Source of the DNA: Pedobacter sp. W3I1
GTDB lineage: Bacteria; Bacteroidota; Bacteroidia; Sphingobacteriales; Sphingobacteriaceae
Length of the DNA: 64,000 nucleotides
Reading direction: 5' to 3'
Assembly: GCF_030816015.1 (NCBI RefSeq)
Contig: NZ_JAUSXN010000001.1
Location: 2,046,001-2,110,000, forward strand
Position 1 is the stretch's first letter; each line of letters begins with the position of its first letter. Positions 44,967 through 53,198 of the stretch are shown here, piece by piece. A program made the position numbers and the translations under genes. The notes beneath the pieces were generated by a model. The model saw only the letters and a list, made by a program, of their open reading frames with translations. It was not told the DNA's origin and did no database searches.

Positions 44967-47473
44967 TATATTCTATACGTTACGTTAAACATTACATTTC
45001 TTGGTGTACCGGGGAAAAGGCGTAGATAGTTTTGTGCGCCAACCCAATAGGTTTTATTTAAAATGTTATTCATATTTACGGCCAGCTGCACTTTAGAACC
45101 AGCGGGCGAATAATAAAGCGCGGCATCTAACAGGGTATACGCAGGCAGTACAAAATCTCTGATGTACAACGGAAGTTTAGTGCCACTATACTGTAAACCT
45201 GCTCCAAAACCTATTCCCTTTAGCTTAAGGGTTTCAAAGTTGTAGCGTGTCCATAAGCTAGCACTGTGTTTTGGCGTATTTTGAACCCTTTGGCCAATTA
45301 AATCCGGATTAAAATCGTCCTTAATAATGGCATCTACATAGCTATAGCCCGCATTAAACTGCCAGTTTGACTTGATAAAACCAGAAGCTTCGAATTCGAT
45401 ACCACGGCTGCGTTGGGCACCGCGTTCTATTAAACGGTTTACATCCAATGGATCATTTGCATTCATTAGTAGGTTTTTCTGGTTAATTTCGAATACCGAA
45501 ATATTCAGCATCAGGTTTTTATTCAGCCATTCAGATTTTGCACCAATCTCCTTTAAATCACTTTCTAAAGGTTTAAAATTGGTACCTGCGGGTGGTGGAA
45601 CAATAACGAGTGTTGAGGTATTGCCCTGGGGTTGGTACCCTTGCAAATAGGTTCCGTAAAGGTTAATGTTTGCATTTATGGCATAGGTAATTCCGGCCCT
45701 TGGCAAAAGCTTATGCTGATAAATTTTCTTTTCGGTAGCTAATTTGTAATTACTGTAATCCTCATACCACTCTTGTCGTAAACCCAATGTTAAGGTAAGT
45801 TGATGGTATTTTATCTGATCTTGCAGGTACACGGCATTAACCAAATTATATGCAGCAGGAATTTCCGTTTTAGTAAAAACGTAATCGCTTAAATTTTTAA
45901 TGGTATAGGCTGGGTTAGTCAGGTTAAAGTGTTCTACATTGGGCACAGGTGCATTTATACCATTTACCACTTTAAATAAATAGAGGTCTTTTTTCGTGGG
46001 ATCGTACCTGGTTGCAATGGTTCCATCTTTTAACCGGTAACCCTGAGCCGAGTTTTCGCCACCGCCCCGCAGTTTCTGTGTGTTTATTCTATCATACCCG
46101 ATTACCAGTTTATGGCTCAAGCTAAAAGTATTGGTGTTGATACTAAAATAGGTGCTTAAGTTATCAGTTCGCCATTTTTGCTGACGCTGAACGGCACGCA
46201 TGGCCGCTAAGGTAGGGATAGGTTGATTGTTCTCATCCACTCCAAAAGCATTAGTGGTTCTATGTTCTAAAAGATCTTCGTTCCAGTTTTGCTTCATATA
46301 AGCCACATTAAATACAATATCCTGTGTAAGGCTATGCGAAAAATTGGTCATCAACATTAAATCCTGACTGTTAAAGCGATCATTACTGGCACCCATATTG
46401 AAACTGATCGGTGTACTTTGTAAATCGGTTTTACCAGCAATTGCACCAAAAATTGCCTGTCCGCGATCTAACCTCGAATTGCTGTTGTTCATTACCACTT
46501 CTACATTTAAACTGGTTCGATCGTTCGGGATATACGAAAAGGAAGGAGCAATCAGGTAACCCTTTCTGTATTGCAGGTCTCTGAAGCTTTTGCTGTCTTC
46601 ATATCCCACATTAAGCCGGTAAAGCAGCGTTTTATCAGTATTTAAAGGACCTGTAAAATCCAAAGCGCCTCTAATGGTGCTGAAACTTCCGGCAGAGAGA
46701 CTAATCTCTTTGCGATCTTCTGTCAGTGGCTTTTTGGTTACCAGGTTAATGCTTCCCCCTGGGTCTACACTCGAGAATGTAGCGCTTGCAGGACCTTTTA
46801 TTACCTCTATCCGCTCCAGGTTATTGGTTAAAGGCTGGTTAAAATAATATTGGCGGGTACGCATGCCATTAATAATAGCACCTTCTTCGTTCTGGTTAAT
46901 TCCCCTGATTGAAAATTGGTTGTAATAGCTGCTTTGTGATACGCCGGTTACATTTTTAATAGCATCGGCCAGTACTGCCGCCTGCCTGTCGGCAATTAAT
47001 TCTTTCGAAACCGAAGAAATTGCCTGTGGGATATCCTTGTTTAAAGTAGCCGTTTTGGTGGCCGAAAAAGAATAGTTGCCATAGTACTTTTTGCCATTGG
47101 TACCTACCACTTCAACGGTCTGCAATTCTTCGTTGGTGCTTTGTAGCACAATCGCATCAAGTTTTAAATCGCCAATGCCATTAACGGGGTAAATGCGGTT
47201 AAAAGTGCTGTAGCCTATGGCACTGATGATGATGGTGTAATTGGCTGTTTTAGGTAAAACAACCGAAAAATTACCGAGCGAATCGCTGCTGGTATTCAAT
47301 TGATCTTTCCCATTCTTAAATTTAATGGATGCTTTAGAGATGACTTGGTTTTGGCTATCGACCACTTTTCCACTCACCTTAATCTGAGCAAAAGCGACCA
47401 GGCTAAACGTGCTGAGGAGCAATAGTAAACTGAGCACACGGAAAATAGAAAGGCCTTTATATGTTGGGTACAT
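44966..47473 (-). CDS. TonB-dependent siderophore-type receptor
   Basis: 835-aa outer-membrane receptor. The signal ends at AFAQI. A carboxypeptidase-like domain (about 30-110) precedes a plug with DIPQAISSVSKELIADRQ and FSIRGINQNEEGAIINGMR, the TonB-siderophore-receptor type. ERIEVIKGPASATFSSVDPGGSINLVTKKP closes the plug. The barrel ends in a typical aromatic C-terminus (NVMFNVTYRI). The ligand is likely a metal chelate (iron siderophore, or copper or another metal given the neighbours). It lies 15 bp after the ABC ATPase gene and is coupled to permease 1. Confidence 0.92.
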   Translation of the reverse strand: MYPTYKGLSIFRVLSLLLLLSTFSLVAFAQIKVSGKVVDSQNQVISKASIKFKNGKDQLNTSSDSLGNFSVVLPKTANYTIIISAIGYSTFNRIYPVNGIGDLKLDAIVLQSTNEELQTVEVVGTNGKKYYGNYSFSATKTATLNKDIPQAISSVSKELIADRQAAVLADAIKNVTGVSQSSYYNQFSIRGINQNEEGAIINGMRTRQYYFNQPLTNNLERIEVIKGPASATFSSVDPGGSINLVTKKPLTEDRKEISLSAGSFSTIRGALDFTGPLNTDKTLLYRLNVGYEDSKSFRDLQYRKGYLIAPSFSYIPNDRTSLNVEVVMNNSNSRLDRGQAIFGAIAGKTDLQSTPISFNMGASNDRFNSQDLMLMTNFSHSLTQDIVFNVAYMKQNWNEDLLEHRTTNAFGVDENNQPIPTLAAMRAVQRQQKWRTDNLSTYFSINTNTFSLSHKLVIGYDRINTQKLRGGGENSAQGYRLKDGTIATRYDPTKKDLYLFKVVNGINAPVPNVEHFNLTNPAYTIKNLSDYVFTKTEIPAAYNLVNAVYLQDQIKYHQLTLTLGLRQEWYEDYSNYKLATEKKIYQHKLLPRAGITYAINANINLYGTYLQGYQPQGNTSTLVIVPPPAGTNFKPLESDLKEIGAKSEWLNKNLMLNISVFEINQKNLLMNANDPLDVNRLIERGAQRSRGIEFEASGFIKSNWQFNAGYSYVDAIIKDDFNPDLIGQRVQNTPKHSASLWTRYNFETLKLKGIGFGAGLQYSGTKLPLYIRDFVLPAYTLLDAALYYSPAGSKVQLAVNMNNILNKTYWVGAQNYLRLFPGTPRNVMFNVTYRI

Positions 47474-47488
47474 GAAATGGATTTGTTT

Positions 47489-48184
47489 TTAGATGGTTTG
47501 TAAGTATAATTCCTGAAGGTCGGCCGCAGTGATATCGCTGGCTTTAAGTGTATGGATCAATTCGCCTTGTTTCATAATGCCAATGTGCGAACCCACATTT
47601 ACCGCATTAAAAATATCGTGCGTAGCCATTAATATCGATTTCCCCTCGGCAGCCAATTGTTTAACCAGTTGGGTAAATTCTGCTGTAGCTTTTGGGTCTA
47701 GCCCACTGGTAGGTTCGTCCATTAAAATAATCTTTGCGTTTTTGGCCAGTGCGATGGCAATACCCACTTTTTGGCGCATGCCTTTGCTAAAACCCGATAA
47801 ATGTTTGTGGTGGGCGGCTTCCTGTAAACCACATTGATTTAAAAAAGCGACCAAGCTTGAAGTACCATAATTAAAACCTGCCAGTTTAGAAAAATAATCG
47901 AGGTTTTCGATGGCCGAAAGATTACCGTAAAGCATCACAACTTCGGGAATGTAGGCCAGGTGTTTCCGCCGTTCATCATTGTGCACAGAGATTTCTTCGT
48001 TGTCGATCAAGATTTTTCCGCTACTCGGCTGAATAAAACCTAGAAATAAATTGATGGTAGTGGTTTTTCCCGCACCGTTTTGGCCCAGCAGGCAAAATAC
48101 TTCGCCAGGGTTAACGGTTAAATTAAGCTGATTTAAGGCTCGATGGGAATGATAGTTTTTGGATAATGAAATGGCTTGAAGCAT
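47489..48184 (-). CDS. ABC transporter ATPase (NosF-like)
   Basis: 231-aa nucleotide-binding subunit starting at the ATG at 48184 (MLQAISLSK); a slightly longer frame is possible. Walker A GQNGAGKTT, signature LSGFSKGMRQ, Walker B IILMDEPTSGLDP and the switch His in MATHDIF are all present. HRALNQLNLTVNPGEVFCLLG is typical of ABC-2 (CcmA/NosF) ATPases. It works with the two permeases at 42147 and 43521. Confidence 0.93.
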   Translation of the reverse strand: MLQAISLSKNYHSHRALNQLNLTVNPGEVFCLLGQNGAGKTTTINLFLGFIQPSSGKILIDNEEISVHNDERRKHLAYIPEVVMLYGNLSAIENLDYFSKLAGFNYGTSSLVAFLNQCGLQEAAHHKHLSGFSKGMRQKVGIAIALAKNAKIILMDEPTSGLDPKATAEFTQLVKQLAAEGKSILMATHDIFNAVNVGSHIGIMKQGELIHTLKASDITAADLQELYLQTI

Positions 48185-48270
48185 AATAAAATATTGGCGC
48201 ATACCAAACAGGCATGTGCGTTAAACAGAATGAATTTGCTGGTGATGAAAAGAAACTTCTGGTATGAAGA

Positions 48271-48627
48271 TTAAGTCATTAGGCTTGGAGGGCCCTTATT
48301 GGCGCAGGATAAGATATAAGCAACAGCATGTCTCATCAGGTAACTGCAGGGTTTAATTGCTGGTTTAACTAAGGGTAAAGTAAATGCGGTAGGAGCAGGA
48401 AGATCGAAAAAATGCGATCGGTGTTTCAGTACCTCGCACAATTTACATTTTAGCTTTGCCGAATCCAATTGTTTAAGCGGGTGCGTCTGACCAGAACTTT
48501 GTTTGCTGTAACTGGTTTTTTCGGTACCATGATGATGCAGGCTTTCTATCAGTGTTGCATTAAGAAATATCGCCAATAGCAATACTGCCCATATACGGGC
48601 AAAAATTTCTCTGCGATATGTATACAC
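48271..48627 (-). CDS. Small Cys/His-rich membrane-anchored protein
   Basis: About 118 aa; no family firmly recognised. A hydrophobic helix near the N-terminus (IWAVLLLAIFLNATLIES) is followed by LHHHG, then KLKCKLCEVLKHRSHFF and a C-terminal ANKGPPSL. The His cluster, CxxC pair and GPP tail recall small DUF2946-like proteins next to metal TonB receptors in other phyla, so metal binding is inferred. No ATG opens the frame. A TTG at 48639 would lie almost on the predicted start of transcription, so I prefer the GTG at 48627. It is first in the operon, 86 bp before the ATPase. Confidence 0.7.
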   Translation of the reverse strand: MYTYRREIFARIWAVLLLAIFLNATLIESLHHHGTEKTSYSKQSSGQTHPLKQLDSAKLKCKLCEVLKHRSHFFDLPAPTAFTLPLVKPAIKPCSYLMRHAVAYILSCANKGPPSLMT

Positions 48628-48644
48628 TGAATAATTCAATGCAA

Positions 48645-48675
48645 CAAAGTTACATTTAAAAAATTAAAAATCAAG
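48645..48675 (-). promoter_or_regulatory. Bacteroidota promoter of the metal-type TonB/ABC operon
   Basis: On the minus strand CTTG (48675-48672), a 19-nt spacer and TAACTTTG (48652-48645) fit TTTG-N19-TAnnTTTG with one mismatch. Transcription would start near 48640. It lies immediately before the small Cys/His gene. Confidence 0.65.
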
Positions 48676-48702
48676 TATGGGGTTCATCAGTTAATTATGC
48701 GA

Positions 48703-48807
48703 TCAATGACAGATCCTAAAAATCCGCGTCATCTCGACCGGAGCAACGCGGAGTGGAGAGATCTTTTGACGTAGTTCAAAGATTTCTCCACTACGGTCGA
48801 AATGACG
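48703..48807. repeat. Palindromic intergenic element, copy 3
   Basis: TCAATGACAGATCCTAAAA leads into CGTCATCTCGACCG, with the right arm CGGTCGAAATGACG and GGAGAGATCTTTTG in the centre. Nearly the same as 24925-25029. Confidence 0.85.
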
Positions 48808-48926
48808 ATACCCCTACGCTATTCTCTTCATTAAAATCACGTCATTTATATTGATTTATACAATAAATTACTCCTCAGAGTGACAATTCTATCGGTGAAT
48901 CGGCATTTTTTTCAATCGTTTCATCC

Positions 48927-48988
48927 ACTCCGGACTCCGGACTTCCGACTTCGGACCTTGGACTTCGGACTTCGGACTCCAGACTTCC
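48927..48988. repeat. Low-complexity tandem repeat of GGACTTC / GGACTCC
   Basis: Irregular 7-base units (CGGACTC, CGGACTT, CGACTTC) repeated about eight times. A related but shorter run is at 53107-53193. Slippage-prone. Confidence 0.75.
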
Positions 48989-49024
48989 TACTAACCCCAA
49001 TAATTCTTACCTTTATTTCAAGCT

Positions 49025-49604
49025 ATGGATCCTAAAGAAACACTAAAAGCGCATATTTTAAAAACGGCTACTTTAACCGACAAAGAATTCGATTATTTAT
49101 TTTCCCATTTCAAGCCGCGATCTTATAAAAAAGGGCAGGCCATTATTAGCGAAGGAGATAAGGTAGAGCACGAATATTTTGTGATTTCCGGATGTTTAAA
49201 GGCTTTTTTCATCAACGATGAAATTAAGATGTATATCCTGCAGTTTGCTATGCCTACCTGGTGGACTTCAGATTATGGCGCCCTATACAACCACACCCGC
49301 GCAACCATAAGCGTAGATTGCATTAGCGATGCAGAAGTATTATGCCTTTCTAACGATGACCGCGAAAAGGTTTGCAGCGAAATCCATCAGGTTGAACATT
49401 TTTTTCGTTGGAGAACAAACAGAGGCTATCTGGCTTCGCAGAAAAGGCTATTATCTTTTATGAATAACGATACAAAAGCCCGTTACGAAGAACTTTTTGG
49501 CCATGTATCCTCAATTGTATAATCTCGTACCCAAACATTTAATAGCAGCTTATTTGGGTGTTTCGAGAGAAACCCTGAGCAGACTTTACAACGCCCAGAA
49601 ATAG
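49025..49604 (+). pseudogene. Crp/Fnr-family regulator, split by a +1 frameshift
   Basis: Cyclic-nucleotide-binding-fold regulator. Residues 1-130 form the sensor jelly roll (KKGQAIISEGDKVEHEYFVISGCLKAFF), with no Cys cluster of the FNR type. The open frame stops at 49522, but the DNA-binding helix-turn-helix (HLIAAYLGVSRETLSRLYNAQK) follows in another frame to a stop at 49602-49604. Removing one T of the T5 run 49494-49498 restores EELLAMYPQLYNLVP and a 192-aa protein, the usual length. It precedes the YceI operon, which has a Crp-type site in its promoter. If the shift is real, the regulator could not bind DNA. Confidence 0.9.
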
Positions 49605-49615
49605 CGTATGCAGAA

Positions 49616-49631
49616 TGTGATGTAGATCACC
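49616..49631. promoter_or_regulatory. Crp/Fnr-type operator TGTGA-TGTAGA-TCACC
   Basis: Matches TGTGA-N6-TCACA with one mismatch. Its centre (49623.5) is about 41.5 bp before the start predicted from the -7-like TTACTTTG (49654-49661). This is the class II activator position. It should serve the YceI operon and be bound by the regulator encoded just upstream. Confidence 0.65.
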
Positions 49632-49696
49632 TAAGCCCTGTAAAAATCCTCCTTTACTTTGTGTTGTCAATCACTAACGATTGATAAAACAAAGAA

Positions 49697-50233
49697 ATGG
49701 AAACTACAAAATTTGAAATTGTAAGCGCTCAAAGCAGCATCAATTGGACCGGTAAAAAAGTAACCGGCGCACATAATGGAACCATAACGCTTAAATCGGG
49801 TTCATTAACTTTAAACGATGGTAAACTCAGCAATGGGAACTTTATTATCGATACCACCTCTATTGTAATATTGGATGTTACCGACCCTGCAACCAATGCA
49901 CAATTTGCCGGACATTTATTTTCTGAAGACTTTTTCGCAACCGATCAATTCCCGGAAGCCACATTTGTTATTACCGCTGTTGATCAAACTAACGAAGATA
50001 ATGCCGTAATTACTGGCGATTTAACCATTAAAGGCATTACGCATGCTGTAATTTTTGCAGCAAATGTTGTGGTTAATGGCAATACATTAACAGCTTCTGG
50101 TAAAATCTTTATCGACCGTACCAGGTATAACATGAAATTCAGATCGGGTAACTTTTTCACCAACCTTGGCGATAACCTGATCTACAATGAATTTGAACTC
50201 GACGTAAAATTAACCGCATCATTAACTCTTTAA
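49697..50233 (+). CDS. YceI-family protein
   Basis: 178-aa lipocalin-like YceI protein that binds long hydrophobic (isoprenoid-type) ligands. There is no signal peptide (METTKFEIVSAQSSINWTG), so this one is probably cytoplasmic, unlike periplasmic E. coli YceI. FFATDQFPEATFVIT, GDLTIKGITHAV and the C-terminal NEFELDVKLTA are family motifs. First gene of a five-gene operon under the Crp-type site; 10 bp to the next gene. Confidence 0.92.
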   Translation: METTKFEIVSAQSSINWTGKKVTGAHNGTITLKSGSLTLNDGKLSNGNFIIDTTSIVILDVTDPATNAQFAGHLFSEDFFATDQFPEATFVITAVDQTNEDNAVITGDLTIKGITHAVIFAANVVVNGNTLTASGKIFIDRTRYNMKFRSGNFFTNLGDNLIYNEFELDVKLTASLTL

Positions 50234-50243
50234 TCGAACAGCC

Positions 50244-50462
50244 ATGCCATACGTAAAAATAGAAGTGACCCGCGAAGGCGTTACGCGCGAACAAAAACAA
50301 ACCTTAATTAGTGGGATTACCAAACTGATTACCGAAGTACTGGATAAAGACCCAAAGCTTACCCATGTAGTAATTCAAGAAATTGAATTGGATGATTGGG
50401 GTTATGCGGGCGAGCAGGTATCGGTATTACGCGAAAAAGGGATAACAGCAAACAATAAATAA
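50244..50462 (+). CDS. 4-oxalocrotonate tautomerase-family protein
   Basis: 72-aa tautomerase-superfamily protein. The catalytic Pro follows the initiator Met (MPYVKIEVTREGVTREQKQ), and VIQEIELDDWGYAGE matches the family. It catalyses keto-enol type proton shifts; the substrate is unknown. It lies 10 bp after yceI and 11 bp before the SDR gene. Confidence 0.9.
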   Translation: MPYVKIEVTREGVTREQKQTLISGITKLITEVLDKDPKLTHVVIQEIELDDWGYAGEQVSVLREKGITANNK

Positions 50463-50473
50463 TCATCAAAAAC

Positions 50474-51220
50474 ATGAAAACACTAACTGTCATTATAACA
50501 GGCGCATCAACAGGTATTGGTCGCGCCATTGCAGCTTTATTTTTAAAACAGGGGCACAATGTGGTGATCAACTCTGCAAATGAGCACAATTTAATCACTG
50601 CTTTCAATGAATTAGGATCGCACCATCAATTGGCTATGGTAGCTGGCGATATCAGCAACGTGAGTACAGGTAAACTATTGGTAGAAACTGCCGTATCGCG
50701 TTTTGGTGCTGTAGATGTACTGGTAAACAATGCCGGTATTTTTGAACCAAAACCCTTTTTAGAGGTAGATGAAGCGCATCTGGACAAATTTTTGAACATC
50801 AATTTAAAAGGCACATTTTTCACTACTCAGGCAGCCATCACGCAAATGTTGAAACAAGATGGTGGTGCAATTATTAACATTGGAACCGTGTTGGTAGATC
50901 ATGCCATTGGAGGTTTTCCTGCAACAGCTCCGATTTCGAGTAAAGGGGGCATCCATGCCTTAACCAAACAACTGGCTGCCGAGTTTGGCAAAAACAACAT
51001 CCGGGTTAATGGCATTGCACCAGGCATTATCAGAAGTCCGTTACAGGAGAAAAATGGCATTAGTGATGCAGATGCATTTGCAGGTTTACATTTATTAAAC
51101 CGGATTGGTGAAACGCAGGATGTTGCTCAACTGGCCTTGTACCTGGCAGAAAGTAATTTTGTAACAGGCGAAATCATCAATTTGGATGGAGGTCATGTAG
51201 CAGGTCATCACATTGGCTAA
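50474..51220 (+). CDS. SDR-family protein lacking the catalytic Tyr
   Basis: 248-aa Rossmann-fold protein of the short-chain dehydrogenase family. Cofactor motif TGASTGIG (about 10-17), NNAG (about 88-91), and IAPGIIRSPL after the active site. The usual YxxxK is APISSK: the Lys is kept, but the Tyr position is Pro, and the preceding catalytic Ser region reads INIGTVLVD. Normal SDR chemistry is doubtful; it may be a binding protein or use another mechanism. It is in the YceI operon. Confidence 0.88.
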   Translation: MKTLTVIITGASTGIGRAIAALFLKQGHNVVINSANEHNLITAFNELGSHHQLAMVAGDISNVSTGKLLVETAVSRFGAVDVLVNNAGIFEPKPFLEVDEAHLDKFLNINLKGTFFTTQAAITQMLKQDGGAIINIGTVLVDHAIGGFPATAPISSKGGIHALTKQLAAEFGKNNIRVNGIAPGIIRSPLQEKNGISDADAFAGLHLLNRIGETQDVAQLALYLAESNFVTGEIINLDGGHVAGHHIG

Positions 51221-51295
51221 GGATAAAAATTAAAACAAAAACCAGGTATGCAAAGGGAAGTGATTAGCCCCGGGCATACCTTAAAAATTAAAACC

Positions 51296-51676
51296 ATGAA
51301 CAATTACACCGAAAACGCAAATGCAATAGCAGAGGTACTGTCATCTTATTTTAAGGGAGTTTTTAATGGAGATACAGCACTGCTCAGAAAAATATTTCAT
51401 CCTAAGGCTGTGGTAGCTGGCGATGTGAATGGAGTTCCGTATTTTAAAACGATTGATGAATATTTAGCAGGGGTGGGTAGCCGTAAAAGTCCCCAAGAAC
51501 TAAATGAAACATTCCGCATGGAGACAATATCAATAGAAATTATCAATTCTATAGCAATTGCCAAAGTTCATCTGCCTATTTTTGACTTTAATTATTACGA
51601 TCTTTTATCCTTAGCGCAAACTGATCGCGGCTGGGTAATCGTGAATAAATTATTAACCAACGTTAAAATTTATTAG
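51296..51676 (+). CDS. NTF2-like (putative lumazine-binding type) protein
   Basis: 126-aa SnoaL/NTF2-like cone-fold protein from the ATG at 51296 (MNNYTENANA). An upstream in-frame ATG at 51248 would add 16 residues without family likeness. ALLRKIFHPKAVVAGDVNGVP and DLLSLAQTDRGWVIVNKLL fit the lumazine-binding-like family. Function unknown; these often accompany oxidoreductases. 1 bp before the nitronate monooxygenase gene. Confidence 0.85.
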   Translation: MNNYTENANAIAEVLSSYFKGVFNGDTALLRKIFHPKAVVAGDVNGVPYFKTIDEYLAGVGSRKSPQELNETFRMETISIEIINSIAIAKVHLPIFDFNYYDLLSLAQTDRGWVIVNKLLTNVKIY

Positions 51677-51677
51677 G

Positions 51678-52736
51678 ATGTGGAATAGAACCAAAATAAC
51701 CGAACTTTTAAAGATCGAGTATCCGATTTTATTAGGCCCCATGGGTGGGGGATTTTCAACGCCAGAACTTTTAGCGGCTGTATCAAATGCTGGTGGTTTA
51801 GGTAGCCTTGGCGCATATACGTTAAGTCCTGAAGAAATTATCGAAACCAATAAAATTGTAAGAACAAAAACAGATAAACCTTATAACATCAACCTATGGG
51901 TAAATGATGTAGATGAGCGTTTGCTTAATTATCCACCAGAAAAAGTGGAGGAGATTAAAGCCTTATTCAAGCCTTTTTTTGATGAATTGAGTATTCCCTT
52001 ACCTGATCTTAATGCCAATATTCCTTCAAAATTTTTGAGACAGGTAGAAACGCTATTTGAGCTGAAACCTGCGGTATTTAGCTTTGTATTCGGTATACCT
52101 TCAAAAGAAATATTAACGGAAGCGCGAAAGCTAGGCATTAAAACAGTGGGGGCAGCCACCACATTAGATGAGGCTTTAGCACTCGAAGAAGCCCAGGTTG
52201 ATGCCATTGTGGCAACTGGATTTGAAGCCGGTGGACATCGTCCTTCATTTCTTAAACCAGCAAATGAATCGCTAACAGGAACCTTTGCATTGATCCAACA
52301 GGTAAAAGCGAAAACAAAAATCCCTATAATTGCTGCGGGAGGTATTGCTGATAGCAAGGGTATACAGGCAGCACTAGCACTTGGTGCAGACGCCGTTCAA
52401 ATCGGTACCGCATTTTTAGTCACCGACGAATCTAATGCAACGCCCATGCACAAGGCAAAACTTTTCTCTGAAGAATCAAAAAATACAGTACTTTCTAAAT
52501 CATTGACAGGGAGAATGGGGCGGATGATTGCTAACCGGATATCCAGCGATATTAATTGTGAAACTGAGGTATTGCCCTTTCCGCTGCAAACCCGATTAAT
52601 GGGGCCGTTAAGAGCCGCTGCTATTGAACAGGGCAAAACAGATATGTACAATTTCTGGTCAGGCCAAAACGCGGTAAACTTAAAATATACCTCGGCAAAA
52701 GAGTTGATGGAGGCGTTGATTAAGGAGATGGGGTAA
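51678..52736 (+). CDS. Nitronate monooxygenase (2-nitropropane dioxygenase family)
   Basis: 352-aa FMN-dependent TIM-barrel enzyme that oxidises alkyl nitronates and detoxifies nitro compounds. LLGPMGGGFSTPELLAAVSNAGGLGSLGA opens the barrel. ATGFEAGGHR carries the catalytic-His motif, and PIIAAGGIADSKG with GADAVQIGTAFL binds FMN phosphate. No signal peptide. Last gene of the Crp-controlled operon; together with SDR, tautomerase and YceI it suggests a small-molecule stress response. Confidence 0.92.
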   Translation: MWNRTKITELLKIEYPILLGPMGGGFSTPELLAAVSNAGGLGSLGAYTLSPEEIIETNKIVRTKTDKPYNINLWVNDVDERLLNYPPEKVEEIKALFKPFFDELSIPLPDLNANIPSKFLRQVETLFELKPAVFSFVFGIPSKEILTEARKLGIKTVGAATTLDEALALEEAQVDAIVATGFEAGGHRPSFLKPANESLTGTFALIQQVKAKTKIPIIAAGGIADSKGIQAALALGADAVQIGTAFLVTDESNATPMHKAKLFSEESKNTVLSKSLTGRMGRMIANRISSDINCETEVLPFPLQTRLMGPLRAAAIEQGKTDMYNFWSGQNAVNLKYTSAKELMEALIKEMG

Positions 52737-52857
52737 GTTGGTTCATTGGTTCATTTGCCATTGGTTTGGGCGCCTAACTGCCAATCGGCAACTATATACT
52801 GAAAACTGGATAATCGGACATTATCCCTCTACTAATATTAACCCTTCGACTCCACTA

Positions 52858-53009
52858 TCATTGACAGATTCCAGTATATGGTCGTCATGTCGACTGGAGT
52901 GCAATCCCGAAGTTTCGGGAGAGAGATCTTTTTAGCAAATTAATCAAACGAAATTTAAAAGATTTTGCTTCGCAGAGCCTTCCGGTTCTCCGCTACGGTC
53001 GAAATGACG
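52858..53009. repeat. Palindromic intergenic element, long form
   Basis: Same ends as the other copies (TCATTGACAGATTCC, GTCGTCATGTCGACTGG to CGGTCGAAATGACG) but with a longer centre containing CCCGAAGTTTCGGG and CGCAGAGCCTTCCGG. It is the parent form of the half copy at 27041. Confidence 0.8.
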
Positions 53010-53076
53010 ATACTTCGAGCCGGTTGGTTAACTGCAATTGATAACTGGGCACTGGTTAATTGTTTAAATTGATTAA

Positions 53077-53193
53077 CTGGCTATTGGCAACTGTTAACTT
53101 GCAACTGGACTTCCGACTAAAGACTTCGGACTCTTCTACTGGTTATTGCAAATTGTTAACTGGCAACTGGACTTCCGACTAAAGACTTCGGAC
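53077..53193. repeat. Two copies of a 56-bp direct repeat, 61-bp period
   Basis: CTGGCTATTGGCAACTG onward at 53077-53132 and the matching CTGGTTATTGCAAATTG onward at 53138-53193. Both end ACTTCCGACTAAAGACTTCG. A local duplication. Confidence 0.8.
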
Positions 53194-53198
53194 TGACT

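Larger units (their letters stand above)
48640..49024. other. Intergenic region before the Crp/Fnr gene
   Basis: 385 bp between divergent units. It holds the promoter above, a palindromic element (48703-48807), a GGACTTC low-complexity run and no recognisable gene. Confidence 0.6.
52737..53198. other. Repeat-rich gap after the nitronate monooxygenase gene
   Basis: 462 bp with GGTTCATT-type low complexity at 52738-52765, a long palindromic element (52858-53009) and two copies of a 56-bp direct repeat. No gene seen. Confidence 0.6.
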
